DNA from: Ficedula albicollis
Taxonomy: Eukaryota; Chordata; Aves; Passeriformes; Muscicapidae
Direction: 5' to 3'
Length of the DNA: 64,000 nt
NCBI RefSeq assembly: GCF_000247815.1
Contig: NC_021675.1
Coordinates: 67,856,193-67,920,192, forward strand
Part shown: piece by piece, positions 1-14,800 of the stretch
How the letters are laid out: every line of letters starts with the position of its first letter
Position numbering within the stretch: the stretch's first letter is position 1
Position numbers and translations under genes: made by a program
Notes under the pieces: generated by a model
The model's database searches: none
Told to the model about the DNA's origin: nothing
What the model saw: only the letters and a program-made list of their open reading frames with translations

Positions 1-3000
1 ACCTATTTTTAGAACCTAATTTTTATAGCAGATTTCATATCTGGCTTGTTCCCAGTTCTAGGTTTTTTACCTTAAGCAACAGCCATTGTATCTGTCAAGA
101 GCTGAATAACGAGAAGATGTGCATACATGTATATATCTATTTATTTTGTATTTCCTATTCCTTCTTGTGTCACAACAAGAAAATTTGCAATGGATCCAGA
201 TTTTGAATCCTGTTTATAAACGTTATACTTAGGATTAGATGGATTGGTCCCTGTTCACCACCTCTCCACTCCTCCTACCACAGTTTGTTGATGTAGAAAA
301 CAGCATTTGAAGTTAACTTTGTCTTGCTGTCAACAGATAACAATAACTCTTCAGACAGAGAATATAAGAAGCTCTTTCCCCTTCAGTATAGGAGAGGAGG
401 GGGGATGTGTGGACTTCTAAAGCGAGACAGCTGTTGCACAGGAGTGTGGAAGAATTTCCCTGTGATACAGGATGAGTCTCTTCCCCTCAAACTATCAATT
501 GCTTTGTTTGTTTGCCTTGAATGCCCAAAGGGAGGACACAAAACTGATGCAGAACGTCAGAGGTTTTAGCACAAGACACTTCAAACTAAGTAAATAAAAT
601 TCTTGAGCATTTGCTTGCTGCTTCTGCCAGAAAAACCCATCACCCACATCTAATTAGTGATGTTGACTTTGGTTCTGCAACACCACCTAAAAACTTCCAG
701 TTGACTACTGAAAAATATAAGACTGGAATATTTTGGCTTGCACTGCGAGAAATATTTTTTTTTTTATTGAAACAAATAAAATTTCTAAGTTTTTTGAATC
801 TATTTTCATTATACTTTCTTCTGTGTAGCCCTGACTCTGTGTGACTTCAGATACCTTCTCTGCAGCCTTTCATTGCACTGCAGCCAATATAGTTGGCATA
901 AAGAGATTTTGTAAAAGCTGACTTTAATTTACTGATGCTGCATTGCCCAGATCAATATTATTGCACTTGGAAAGTCTATCCTGCCATTAGATTTACCAAC
1001 CAGAAAATGGAGACCACTAAAAGGCTTGACTTCAATTCAGATTTCTGATAAATCTTCTACAAATGTGGATTATGAGGCAGCATTTTTTTTTGTTCCTTTG
1101 AAATACTAAGGAGAATCTCCATTATTTCACAGGCACTGCTCCATCACTATCACACATGATCCTTCAGTGTAGGATTAAGTAATTGTGTGTGTCTTGCAGT
1201 GATTTAAAGCTAATGCTTTCCACTTTACTCACAAAAAGAGATGCAAGAGGTGTAATGGAACAGCCCAGGACTGATGCAATCACAACCTAGCCAATAACAT
1301 CAGTTAATAAAGTTTGTTTTCTTCTCTTTGTATACTTAATTTTCTGAATACCATTAGCCAGTAAATGTGTTAAGGAGATGGCCATCCTCTGTATGTGTAA
1401 ATTTATCATTTTGGTCACAGAGGGTACATTCCCTGGTTGATACTCAGTATTAATGGTTGAATTAAAACAAGCAGTAACCAAAAAAACACATCTGAGGAGT
1501 GTCTCTGATTTTCCTTTCCATTAATCCAGGATAACTACTTGTACTTTCCTTCTTTACCTGCATTCTCAGGTCATGTTCCCCTTTGGCATGCCCTCTTTTT
1601 GTTGATTTCCTTTGGCTGTAAAATCACTCAGCTTCATTGGGTGAAGGAGGAGGACTGAGAGGAGAAAGTTAAGAAAGTTTGATGCTTGTTTCACCACAGT
1701 GGTAACTCTCACCACTCCTCACTCTGCAGATTTGTGTGAAAAACAAGCAGATTGTCCTGCTGTATAACAAAGTAATGGAGTCCTATTTCTCCCCCTAAAA
1801 ATACATTTTTGTTTTGACATTACCCTATTGAACAAATTTTTTAGAGTTGCATGAAACCTTTTCATTGTAATTTTATATATTCATCTCGAAACAAGCAGAA
1901 ATTGATTTTTGTGCTGGTAGCTAACAATTTGCTGTACTTAATGTACTTGTATTTGCAAAGAATACCTGCAGTCCTCTTCTTTCCTTTTATTTCCTTTTAT
2001 TGGCTTCAAAATATATTGGGGTGAGTTTTTTGCTGGAGAAGGGAGATAATGATCAATTTCTAAGCATCAAAGCATGGCTGTGAATTGCTAACTTTTAATG
2101 CATATTTCCCATCTGCAGAACTGAAAGGAATCAGCAAGATCTAAAAAGCAAATCTTTGTTGCCTTCAAATCCAGTGACCACCTATCTGATACTTATAGTG
2201 CCTTTGAATTTATATTCTGGATTTTCCCAATAGATCTGTAAATGTCTATGTATGTTCTGCAAACAGAAATACATAGCTCTAAGGTTAAAGGAATGTAATT
2301 TTTAATTATGCCCTTTAGAGCATTTATCATTTCTTTCCAAGAGTTATTGGACTCCAGACATTCATGTGCCATATGGATATATATTCCCTTCATTATGAAA
2401 ATTCCAATATAAATAGCACCATCTTCTTTTCTTTGGACCATTTGGCCTGAAAGTTTTACATCTCCTGTCCAATATTAAGTTGTATATCAGTAAAATGGCT
2501 TGCAAATTATCTCACTGCTTGAATAGGGCAATTCTGCTTTCCATTTAACTTGAACTGGTATATCTTGTAATTTTTATTAAATGTATTATTTATTCCACTG
2601 ACATAGCAATGAAATGATATTCTCATTAAAATGGTCAATCATTCATTTTTTGTTGGTTTGGAATGGGGATTTTTGTTTATTTTCTTGCTTTTGTTGTGTT
2701 GTTTTTTACTTTACTGGAATTCCAAGTGAAAAAAGTTCAACGACAAATTTCATCTGGCTCAGAAAAAAATGCTGCTGGGGTCTTGAGAGGTTTCTTTCTT
2801 TGCAGTCAGGGTTTTGTTAATGTCACAGTGATTCATCAGCTGCAGTGACTGATAGAAGGGATAAATTACAGGTTCTCTATCACTGCCTTGGGCAGTCACA
2901 CATATAGAACTTTTATTTCTGTCTAAAAAACGTGCTGGGAAAAAACTGCTGTTCATGTTAAGTACTTGGTTTTGATTAGGAAGAAGCTCAGTGTAGTAGC

Positions 3001-3804
3001 AAGACTGATTTTGGCTTCTTGCTTTCTGGTTCTTTGGATGGTTATTCAAAACCAGGTCCTGCTATGGGCTTGTCTTGGTTCACAGCACAGTTCTGCATCT
3101 AAATGGATTTATAGAATGTGATCAGAACTGAATAACCATCTCTGGTTATTCAGCTTCCCTCTGTGGTCAGTAAATCTTACTGAGGTGTGTGAGATCAGTG
3201 AGTGTTTAGTTCGTAGTATGCAGGCAAGTCCTGGAAGGTCTGGGGCCACCCAGCATTAAAAATAAATGTAGCCAGGTGACCCAAATGAGTGCTCAGGTCC
3301 TCTTGCTGCTGGGGTTCCTCTGGAGAACAGCTGTCTTCCTCAACAAATTATCTTACATCAGCTGGTTTGTGGTACCTGATGTTTGCATATTCTCACCTGC
3401 TGTTTATAACTCAGGACTTTCCACTCAATCTTCCTTGGGATGCCAAAACACTGAGTACTGACCTTGGTGTACATTTGATTGGTACAAGAAGCTTAGGGAG
3501 CTGCTCTGTCAGATACAAATTCTACCTGAACACTGGAAAAAGTGATTAAACACTGAACTCTTTCCCTGTAGATGATCTGTGTGTTTCATACTTGGCACTC
3601 TTTTAATTTGGTCCTGATTAATTAGGGGTTTTGTCCTTTTATTTATTTGTTCCTGAAGATGGTGTGGGATTTTTGTGTCTGGTGGAAAATGAGGACATAA
3701 TATTCATTTAACTTCACTGTAAAGTTCTAATTATACAAAATACGTGATTTTTTTTAATACATAGCATTTCTCCCCTTTGAAGGTGATGTGAGTTGTTTAA
3801 ATGT
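1..3804. other. AT-rich noncoding DNA, no gene recognised
   Basis: I see no exon, RNA gene or transposon I can name here. The open frames are short (under 100 codons), overlap each other on both strands and resemble no family I know. Only short A/T homopolymers are present. Confidence 0.6.
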
Positions 3805-3896
3805 GCTTGTTCTTGATCCAAAAATAAAGGGTTGTGGTTTTGTTCAGGAAGCTTGTTCTTGATCCAAAAATAAAGGGTTGTGCTTTTGTTCAGTAT
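3805..3896. repeat. 46-bp two-copy tandem duplication
   Basis: Copies at 3805-3850 and 3851-3896 both begin gcttgttcttgatcc and end ttttgttcag. They differ by one G/C change (gtggttttg against gtgcttttg). The copies abut with no spacer. Confidence 0.95.
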
Positions 3897-4830
3897 AGAG
3901 AATCTCTGTCAGCAGAAGTTGTAGAGGTTTACTGTAAATAATGGCATCTGGCTTTTTCCTCTTAAGTCTTAAAACTCACTTATGGTCAGGAGACAACCAC
4001 TCACTCCCAGGCTGGACAGCAAGTACTGGTTTGTTTACTTCCCAGTCCCTAGTGGCTTCTACTGATTTTTCTTTTTTTTCAACTTTTACAACAAGTTTTC
4101 AAGATCCCCTTCCTAAGCCCTTGCAGGAAGGGCACGCTGATGGAGAATTTGATAAATTACTTCTTGTAATATGATTTAACTTTCTGGGTATTCTTCATTC
4201 CTCCAGTGTTTTTCTCCTCACTTGCTCCATATGTTCACTTTCTGTCATCACCAGCTGTAAGAAATTATTTTGGCTCTTGACTCCAAGATATGTCCAGTTA
4301 CAGCCACTGTCTTCTTGGCTGAAAACTTTTAAAATACAGCCTTGATTTTTACTTTTCCTTTGTCAGTCATGCTGTTCACTTACCTATGTGAGTCAGTAGT
4401 TTAAATGTTACACTGTTTACTGTTTCTGAAACAAATTCTGCATATAGAGGAGTATTTTTCTCGGGGAAAATTATAAGGAAATGGAATAATGGCACATAAT
4501 AGAAAGAGGCTGCCTGTGAGAATGAGCAAAAAGGGATGGAAAAATGTAAGGAAGAAATAAAACAAAGCTGTTTGAAAAGTGATGGACTAAAAAGTGGTGG
4601 GTGTAAGGAAAAGAAAAATTGGTTTTAAGTTTTAGATGTTCATGGAATAATAGTCAACTCTCCAGTGGAACTTTTTAATTTCTGCAGACTTAGATCAGTT
4701 ATTTGGTGTTCCACCTTGGTTTTGTCATTACTGGGTTTTTAGTTAATCTTAAAACCAAAAGTCTCTATGTTTATTTCTGTTCCCCCCCAATATTCTGTAA
4801 ATCCTTCCTCTCAAGTGATTATGACAAAAA

Positions 4831-4906
4831 TTTTGTTTGTTTGTTTGTTTATTTTTGGTTTTTTGTTTGTTTGTTTTTTAGTTGTTTGTTTGTTTGTTTT
4901 TTTTGT
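4831..4906. repeat. (TTTG)n low-complexity tract
   Basis: The tract consists of repeated GTTT units broken by short T runs and one 'attttt' block. It is one of several G/T-rich, C-poor stretches in the window that run on the + strand. Confidence 0.9.
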
Positions 4907-6401
4907 CAAGTTAAAAGAAGTTAAATGTTTGTTTTGTCATGGTACTGCCACGGGTGAGTGATTAGGCACTGACTCTTCAGTTTCTCTTGGCTAAGGTTAA
5001 CTTATGGGGATTTTTTAAATCCCACCTTAAAGATTCTTGGCTCTCTTACTACTATATAATTCTCATCAATTCAAATGCTATTAGCTGATGTATGCTCTGG
5101 TTGTGAGCACAATTCTGAGCAAGAAAATTTGGAGTAATTGTATGATTCAAGTATTAAAGCTGTGTTTTTTATACATGCTGTCCAGCTGATTTGGTTCACA
5201 CAAACAAGACACAAAAACCATATTAGATCTTTGGAAATCAAATTTGGAAATCACCAGTAGTGTCTCTTCAGAGTGGAGAGGAAGTGTTCTCTCCTCATCA
5301 GCTATTCTGTAGTGGCTGCCACACACTTGGCTATGGACACTGATCTGTAGGTGTTTATGTATCTGCATAAAAAAGTTGAAAATCTTCCAGTGAATTGCAT
5401 TTTTTTTTCAAAAAGCTGGGGAGCTGGAGCACCCTGCAGATGAAGGAAAAGAGAGGTATTAAGTACTGGAAAAAAAAGCTGGTTTGAAATGCAGATATTT
5501 GCTCAGACTGAAGAGTCTTCTGTAGCTGATTTGGACCAGAGACTGTATATTCAATTCTGAAAATTCAATGAGCATCCTTATCACTAAGCTGCTGAGTGCT
5601 CTGAAATATAGGCCATAAATGGAACAAGTGTAAATGCTCCTTCAGACAGCTTCAGATAAATAGCTGAATTGGATGCCTTTCTTCTTGTTTTGACAAGAAA
5701 TCTCACTCTCAAATACTCCCCACCTCTGCTACTAAGGGTTTTCTGTGCATGCCAAAAAAGGTTTGCTGGTGTTCCAGTGGTTCCAGCAGTCACCTGGGGC
5801 AGGGCTGTCTGGCTCAAGCCTCTGCATTCCGTGGGGCTGAGATTGGACATTAATACATCCCCCACTTTGTGCTAAATGCTTTAAATGCCTGCTCTGAAAT
5901 AGGCATTTATTTCAACCTTAGAAGACCTTAAATTTCTCTGCAGACTATGAAAATGTTCACAGCCTGGGAAAATCATTTATCACCCTGCTAGATAGCTGAA
6001 CAATCTGGCTCTGCATTCTGACCTGAAAAACCTGATTTGAAGTGCTGCTGTGGGTTGGAGTTTCCAAGAAGAGTGAGCAAAGCTAATCCAAATGCCTCAG
6101 CCTTTCAGTTTAGGAATTTACTGCTCTTAGTCCAGTTAACCCTGTCCCATTGGAATTGACAATGTTAATAGAATTAATTCAGCTGTGCACGGTCAGTGCC
6201 ACAGGTGCTGTCGTGTTTACCCTGACTGAACCTAGAACAGAAGGATTCAAAGGATTGAGCTCCTGTGCCAGAAAGGGCAATTCATTTACTGTTGATTTCA
6301 TATCTTTCATAAGAGAACGTTTCCTGAAGTGGGATTGAAACAGGAAAGGATTGTCAGGTTGGCAAGGAGCAGACAATGAAACAGCAAGTCAATTCTTTTA
6401 G

Positions 6402-6439
6402 TCACTACTGCAGAGTTTAATTTTCTTCTGCAGTAGTGA
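6402..6439. repeat. Perfect 13-bp inverted repeat with 12-nt loop
   Basis: The left arm at 6402-6414 (tcactactgcaga) is the exact reverse complement of the right arm at 6427-6439 (tctgcagtagtga). The loop is AT-rich. It could form a hairpin in DNA or RNA, but the arms are too short for a typical microRNA precursor and no transposon ends are recognisable. Confidence 0.9.
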
Positions 6440-8447
6440 AAATGTCAAGTGGCAGGCTTTCTCCAGTTTCCATTAGCTGGTTTTAAATGGTGTTATTAGC
6501 AGAAGCGGAGGTCAGGGCGAAAAAACACAAGTGAAAGCTATCTTAGCTCAAAGCTCTGGGTAAAAGCATGTTACAGATGAGAGACTGTATCTGGTGCACC
6601 CAGATTACTGAGCAAAGAAGTGAGCCAGGACAGCAGGAAGGATCCTGACTCTGTTAAGTCAGTATCTGTTTCAGTAACCAAATCTTTCTCCATCTCTGTG
6701 TAGGACTGCTGAGTTTACTCCCACTGTAAAATGTCAGGAGGTTGATAACCCAGATTTTTTTGAGGATAACTGAATTTCTTAATTCTGTACAGAATTCTGA
6801 CATTCTTATAGTTAAAGCAAAGGGGCAAAGACTAGGGGAAGAAAAAATTGTTGTTTTTTAAGGAACTTCTAAAACTGTGTGGTGTTTTCTGCCAATGACT
6901 CATGCTGCTAGACAGCCTGTGGAACCAGGGAGCTGGAACTCCCCAAAGAGGTGTGACAGTTCTGATGGAAGCCTCCCTAGCTGACCTCATCTGGAACAAC
7001 CCATTTTGCAGTTGTGGTGGCACTCCCCAGTGATTCAGCTCCAAATTTGTCAAGAGTTAAGAGCAAGGAGGGATAAATTCCAAACTGAATGAATCAGAGG
7101 GACTAGGAACCCACAACATTTGTGTAAATACAGCCCTATATGAAAATATTTTGTTATAGGCATATTTTAAGATTCGGATTAAATCTTCAGACTATTAAGA
7201 TGATGCAGCTTGAAATGATTATTTAAATAAATTATTTCTTCAAGAATGTACTCAAGTATTGTGTAATAGCCAAAGTCAGATTGTTAAAGGTATAATGGAA
7301 CTTTCTTGTGCCAAAATTAATAGTAACTGAGTTGAAAAAGTAAGTTTTGCTAACAATTTTATTTTCATTTTACACATGAGAAATGAGTCAGAGATTAAAT
7401 CCCCAAAATTATTCAAGAATGGCAGTGGTGTTTGTTGAACTGAAATGTGAAAGCACTAACTCTGAAGGAGGATCATGCTTGGCTCAGTATCTTTCTAAAT
7501 TAAAAGGTGGTAAGAGACAGTGCTCCCATTCCATGCTTATATGTTCAGTGTATTTCTCAGAGAGGAAAAAAATCCACGTTTCACATATTTGCAAGGCTGC
7601 AGATTGAAAAAAAAAATTTCACGTTAATCTTTCCTAGAAAGTTTTAAAAAATAATTTCTTGTATTTATTTCAAAACAAAAACTTAGAAGCCTCAAACATT
7701 CAGAATATTTTCCCTTTCAGTTATTTTCAAAGAGGGGATGCAAAGAGAGTATCTTCAGTTTGTTCTAAATATGTTTTGTAAATGAGCTACTCAACGCTGA
7801 CAACCAATAATTTCAGTTCTGTTGAATTTTTTTTTTTTTTTGGGAAATAGCGAGGGAAAGAAATATAATTTATCAAGCTGCTGGTATACATGTCACAATC
7901 AAAAAATTTGTAACAATAAACCATAGTCTGAGAGAAGCTCAAGTTTTGCATCATGTATAGTCAACTGACATGCTGTAGGCTTTTCAGTTTATATAGAAGG
8001 AAAAAAATCAAATACTCTCTATGTCAGGAGTGAGGGTGAAAGATATTCTGCATGATACTTTTAATCTCTTGATAGGTCTTGAGATATGAAATTCAAGAAC
8101 TAAAGTCTTAAGCACTAGAAATCAGAAACAGTGATGTAGTAAATATATATTTAAGAAGATCTCAAATTCTTATTTCTACTCCAGAGCTACTGGAATTCTT
8201 TCCAGTGAGAGACATCCAGGTGGTAGCCTAAAGAAAAAACTAATTCAGATTGCAGAACTTTACTTGAAGATGCTAGAATTTAATATGTAAAATGTAGAGT
8301 AGGAGCTGAAAGGGTTAATTTATGAATGTACTTTGTAACCATCTCCATCAAAATGGTTTTCAGGAATTTTGGGAGGGAAGTAAGAGTTAGCCATATTCCA
8401 GTTAAAGTAATTCAGTGAGTGAGTTATTTACTGACGAAAGAGGAGAG

Positions 8448-8606
<159 letters not shown>

Positions 8607-11245
8607 ATGGAAACTGGCTTGTTGATGGATGGATGGATTAGAATTTGAAAGCACCAGTCTTCATAGGCTAGAGCAAACATAACCTAAAGCCAACAGGGAC
8701 CTAAATTAAAATCCTTTCAAACTTGTCATGTTATTCAGTTGAAATCCACCAAAATCAGGCTCTTAATGATGAGATAAGAAATAAATATTATTGTAGGTTT
8801 TCCAGATCAAAACATTTTAAACTAGAAGATCAGTAGACAAGTAAGTCAAAGCTGCTTTTTAAATCGATCTAAGTCCAATTAAGTTTGCCTGGATTAGTCA
8901 GGGAAAAGGGAGGGAAAGAGAAATCCCTATTGATGTAGTGCTAAGCAAAGGCAAATATGGTGCTTTCTAGTTCAGTGTTTTTAAATCCTGCAAGGGTTTT
9001 TCAGATAATCACTTAATGTTCTGGTGTGCTCCAGAGCTGTTGGTTTGCATCCTCCATTAGAGTATTAGTAGAGGTTTTGTCAGCCGTTTGTGTGGATGTG
9101 CTGTCTGTGTGTGTGCTCAGGTTCCTTCTCCTCTCCATCATTCCTGAACTGATTGGCTTATTTCTGCCAGTGGTGGGAATTAAAAAAATAAATAAATAAA
9201 AAATAGTATACTTGGAATTTTAAAAAAATGTCCTAAGTGAATTAATAATGGAGATCACTCAAGATCTCTGTTACAGTACCTGAGCCTCTTCCCTGTGCAT
9301 TGGCACAGAACCTGCACTGGGGAGGGAAGGTGAGTCAGGAAGATTGGGATAGAGATATGATGATTATCAGCAGCAAACAGAATTTCTGTTGGGTCTTGCA
9401 CAAGGATAATTCCCTAGGAACTCGTTCACAAAGGAAGAAAAGCTTTACCATGATCACAGCTGGTGAAACTTTCTTCTGTGCTGACACAAGGTAGAAGTGC
9501 TCTATCCTCAGCACGTGGGGTTCAGCTCAAGGGGTGCTACAGGATGTCGTAAAATATTCTCCTGTTCATCTGAGACTCACCTTCCACCTTGGATTGTGCT
9601 GGGCAGTGATTAATCATGTATTGTCCCAGTGATTTTCATTGTGTCATTGCAGCATAGTTGTACATATGGCATAAATTCTAGTTCTTAATAGGCAATAATG
9701 GGGAGATGACCTAGAAAGGAAGGAGGAAGAGAAGGATTTTCTTTTTATAGATAAAATGTTCAGTTTATCCTTACTATGTTTATACCTGCTTAGGTAAATA
9801 GGAAATGTCTATTAAGATTAGAAAAAACAAGCATTTAAGGTTGTGATAAATAATACAAGTAGAAGAAAGTCCTGCTGTTTTAGGTCAGCCTGTAGCTTTC
9901 TTGCTGTGCATGCAAAGTTGTGCCACCTGACTTATATTTTGAAATCCTATCTCTAATAATCTGTGCCACTACAGTTATCATGAAAAAAACAAAGGCAAAA
10001 AATTTCCCCAATCCCACAGAAAACCAAGTCAAAGCCTCTTGATCTATTGCTTTGCTGGAGGAAATTAATGGAAAAGTTTCCCATGTAGATTTTGGTGGAG
10101 GAGTGATTAAAAGAGCAAGGATTCTTTTTTTGGATATGAGGAGAAACAAAAAGCAAATGGGATGTTTTAATTATTCTCATCATAAACATCTTCCTGTAAA
10201 AGTAAGAGGGCTGTTGGATAGAAAATTTGTCTTTGCTATGGATTTTAGCAGTGCAGGGAATTTTTCTCATTGCATTGGTCTAACTTGAGATATAAAGCTT
10301 CTGAAAATGCTGGAGGCATGAAAATAAAACCATATTTATTTGTTCTGGTGTTTCAGTTTTATTGGGACAAGAACAGGGAATTTGTAGAAAGATGAAGTTA
10401 TGCACAAACTGTTTGCTCATTGACACAGAAGTCTATATACTTCAGTAATGAAAAAAGATATTAAATAATAAATTAAAAAACCAATTCCCTAGCAAAAATT
10501 GCACTCTAGCACACTGCATGTAGGACTGGGTATTTTTATAAAAGAAGCATAAAGTCTTTCCATTTTACTTTTTGCCAATTACCAGCATTGAAGATAAAAC
10601 TTGTGTTCTGCAGCTAATTAATGTGGATTGTGGGGTTGCTTTCCTGAAGGAACCAGACATATTTATGTGCTTCTTTTGCAGTAATCACTTCTAATTCTAC
10701 CTAGAACCTAGAACCTACTTCTAGATTTCAACCAAACTGAGTAGAGGAGTTCAAGACAAGATGTTCCCAATGGTCTTTTAGTAACTGGGCAACCATGGAT
10801 CAGAGAGAGATCATATTCATGGCCCTCACTTCAGTGCAAAAACTGACATAAAACTAATTTAAAACTTTATAAGAAATCAGGAAATGTGGTAGTGAAAAAG
10901 AAATTACTGTCCTAATAATGAGAAAAGTTTAAATTGGAGTTTACATACATTAATCATATGAAAATCTATTGCTGGAATACAAATTCAGGAAAACAAGCTT
11001 CACAAATACACCTTGATATGAATATATTTGGAAGAATGGCAAAGAATGGGAGAAATAGCACCAGCTTTGGTGGCTTAAAAAGGAGGTTGTCACATGCAGC
11101 CAAGAAGTGATATGCAGGAGGATAAATGCTATAAAGTAGGTCCTGAAGAAAACTGTGTGTTTAGAGGAAAAAAGAATGTTGAAATTTGTGTGATAATTGG
11201 ATACCGACCTCAGCATCATGTTTCAGCCAAAAATTGGTGTTTTAG

Positions 11246-11821
11246 GTGAAGCAGAGGAATCAAGCTCTCATATTTAGTGCCCCCTTCTTTCAGCTGTATT
11301 TTAAGTCAAATTCTTCCAGAGAACATAGTAGTTTCTGTGTTTGTTGCAATCCTCACCAAAGTTTTTGTTCAGAACCTTGCACAATCCCTGCTGGAGTCTT
11401 TGTAAGCTTCCAGCATCTACATCTTTGGGATTCCCCAGCTCAGGTGAATGCACAAAATGCAGCTTTCTGTCTTGTTTTTCCTGCTTTGCCATTAACCTGG
11501 ATTGGTCTGTCTATGGCCAGGAGCTCTTCTGTGGAAGCAGCCAACATCAGTTTTTATGAAATTCATGTTTTTATGCCTATTTATAATTTCCTTCTTCAGT
11601 TATCTTGTTCCAATACGAGATGGTGGAATAATGCCACCACACCTCTTTGTCCTTATTTGAAACTCTGTGGGGCAGGAAAGGACAGGAGATATTTTTGTCC
11701 TCCAAGGGTACATTTACTAACCAATGTAGTAATTATGGCTTTAAAAAGACCCCAAAAAATCCCAATTGGTCTGATGCTGTCAAAATATTTTGCTTTAGCT
11801 TCTATTACACTAGATGTCTAA
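11246..11821 (+). other. Unassigned 191-codon open frame
   Basis: This is the longest + strand frame in the window that is not made of simple repeats. The conceptual product begins MKQRNQALIFSAPFFQLYF and is rich in Ser, Cys, Phe and Leu. I recognise no domain, signal peptide or repeat in it. Two other frames on the same strand and one on the opposite strand overlap it, which argues against coding constraint. No Kozak-like context or promoter stands out. A 191-codon frame is somewhat long for chance at this base composition but not decisive. It could be a chance frame, a decayed element or part of a long noncoding RNA. Confidence 0.15.
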
Positions 11822-14800
11822 GTTGTATCTCATTCTGTAGCAGAAAGCTGGGAGTAAAATCCACATGGATTTAGACAGTAAGATCTGAAAATTGCTTCTT
11901 CCAGCCTGGGGTATCAAAGGAAAAATAAAATTAACTTCTACTTTGAAACTGAATGCTCCAAAACTTGGGGTTTTGTGTTATTTAGGGGATTTTGTTTTAA
12001 ATTGGCAAAGCAGCTTCTGTCCAGCTAAACAATTTGACTCTGTGGAAGTGGGCATGAAGAAATCTAACAAATACACCAGTGTATTGCATGTGTACATGCA
12101 CAGTCACTTTGAGAAGTGACAGGAGAAAGCATAAAAATAGCCAGTGAGAAAATCCAAAGCACAAAAGGAGACACAGTCACCAAGGGACATTGAGAATTAC
12201 AAGTAGGTTAGTACTAATAAAAAGGTTGGTGAAGTATCCAGCTAGTATTCAGAAGAGGGGCACAAATAGCAGATCAATGTGCTGGTGTGGCTAAAGCATT
12301 TTCACCATTTTTCCTAAGTTTAGGGGCAAAAAACCACCAGCCATAATTGGGCTTTTGTACAGAGGCAGCCACTGAGAAACACACAAGCCCTCAGCACAGA
12401 ATACATTAACATTTTCTAATTATAATTTAGAGGCTTTTAAACATCTGCACCCAGTAAACTTCATTCTGGGTACTAAAGAGGTGCCAATGATCTCTTAAAG
12501 CAGTTTGGGGAATAAATGAGTAACCAGAAGCTTGTCAAAGTTAGAATTTGCTTTTGATCTTTGAAAAGAGCTGGGGAGGGGAGGAAACCTTGGGAGTCGT
12601 GGGTTGATTAGCTTCAGGTAAGTTCTAAAACAAAAAAGGTAGAAAAATAAGTTATCATTACCAGAAAACAAGGAGGTGAATAATTGTTATGGATTTAGGT
12701 CAATTGATCCAGTTTCCCCCCTGCAGCACATTAACAAGTGCTGTAGACAAAGGAGAATGTCAAAGCTGCAGTTCTGTTTGCATGAGTTTTCACCTTTTAG
12801 TAAGTAATGATAACAATTTTAGTAAATCTTTTCACCTGACATTCTCATAAAGCAGCCCAGGGATCCATAGTCTAAATATAATTTGAAATATGCCAAGGTG
12901 GATACAAAACTGTCTTGAAAAACATATGGAGAGTAGTTCCTGGAGATTTATCATCAAAACAGAAGAATGTATTAAGAGAAGTTTCTTGGAGTTCTTGGAT
13001 TTGAGACCAATCAATACTGTAGTCAGTTTTTAGATGATAGATCATAGCTTGTGGTCATTAAATTTTCAGGACTGCAGGCACACTGAGAGAGTGAGCAAAA
13101 GTTCAAATGAATTCTGCCAATTTTAAAATACAGTCTGAAAACGTTTAAAGGATGTTAATAGCTACAGAAAAAGCAAGGTTTTACTCTGACACACAAATAA
13201 TGTGTCAAAAATGAGCCAGCAACTCTGCACCACTTAATCCTGTGTGCCAGCATTAGGGTTTGGGATGTAGCATTTCAAGAAGGACAGAGAGCACTTGAGT
13301 CTGGGGAAGAATAATGGTCTGGAAACCACCAATTATGAGGAGTGACAGAATGACCTAGGCTGTTGTAATTAAAATGTGATAGAGAATATGAAATCTTCAG
13401 TAGTACAGGAAAGGTGATTATGGGATGATTACTCTACTTTTTTGTGCCATGAGTCACTAAGGTGCAGACCTTATAAAGGATGTTTTGCAAGCAAAAAATA
13501 TTATCAGGTTGGAAAACTGAAAAATCTTGAAATTAATGTCAGGAATCTCTGGGCTGCAGTTGCTGAAACTTTGGAGACTTTTACAAGGAAGCTCTCTCTT
13601 CCCACACCGTTTTTTGCATGATTTTTCTAACCCATTTGTCACTGACTGCTATTGGAAAGAAAAATATTATGGTACTTGGCTGTTTGGTCTGACAGCCTGG
13701 TTTTCTAGGTGTTCTCTGCTTTAAAAACAGAGTTAGTGGGGTGGGGTGCAGTAGGTACAATACCTTCTGTACTGGTCATGTAAAAGGAAAATATTTTCCC
13801 TACTCATCAGGTGTTGCTTGCAGAGCAGTGACTTTAGTTGGAGGCTAGGAAAGCTCATATTAGGCAATTGCAGGGGGAAGAACCACTAAAATGAAAGGCT
13901 TGTATAGTGGCCTGCTAGAAAATATGCAGCCTTGCTGCCAACTTGGGAGGCTTTTGAGAACAGGTTAGAAAAATAACTGTCATGAAGAATTGCAAGTATA
14001 GCTGATGCTGCTTTGGAGGAGGATAAATGGCAAGATTCCTTGAGTGCCTTCAATCCTCTCAGTCTGTGATGAATTTCTCCCTCAGTCTCAGATAGAGTAG
14101 CTCACAGATAGTGTAATCAAAACCTCAAAATTTCAGGGATTTTCAGTGAGCTGAGAGCTGAGTGATGACTTGTCAAGCCTGTCTCTGACCAGTCTCAGTT
14201 GGCAGCAGTACTGGCAAGGAGCTCAGCTCCCCTTTTAACACCAGAGTGGTATCTGCATTATTCCAAAGTGTGGAGTTGTTTGAGGCAAAGCTGCATTCAG
14301 TAATCCCAGTCTCAGGGTGAGAAGTGTTTGGGGCTGAGCAGTTCTACACTCAGATGTGAAGCTGATGTACAGCATCTTTATATTCTGCTTGAACTGCAAA
14401 ATAATTAGGAGTTCTGCATTATCTGTATAATGAAGTGATACAGGTAGTAAGACTCTGCTCATAAGCTCTCATTTTCTCCCAAAATGTGCATCACACATAG
14501 GTTAAATATGTAAAAAAGACTCCAATTACATTTCTTTCCCTTTTTCTGAGGATTTCTTTCCTGCCTATACTTACTTTCCAAGGGAGTCAAAGGCAAACAA
14601 TAACTAAGGTTGAAGATGGATGTCAATGATTCACACCTATGTTAGCAATTAGAGTACAAAAATATACACTTTAGTTCATTATGGACTCTCATGGCATAGG
14701 AGTGTCAGCAGGAGAATACTTCAAATTACTTCTGTAGATTCTTAACTGTGCAAATGTGAATTTGCTGTTTGCTTTGAATTTTAATACCCTCAAAAGATTA

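Noticed and set aside
5410..5450. 'agctggagcaccctgcagatgaagg' style similarity to CR1
   Set aside because: A single short match without neighbouring CR1 blocks. Probably chance.
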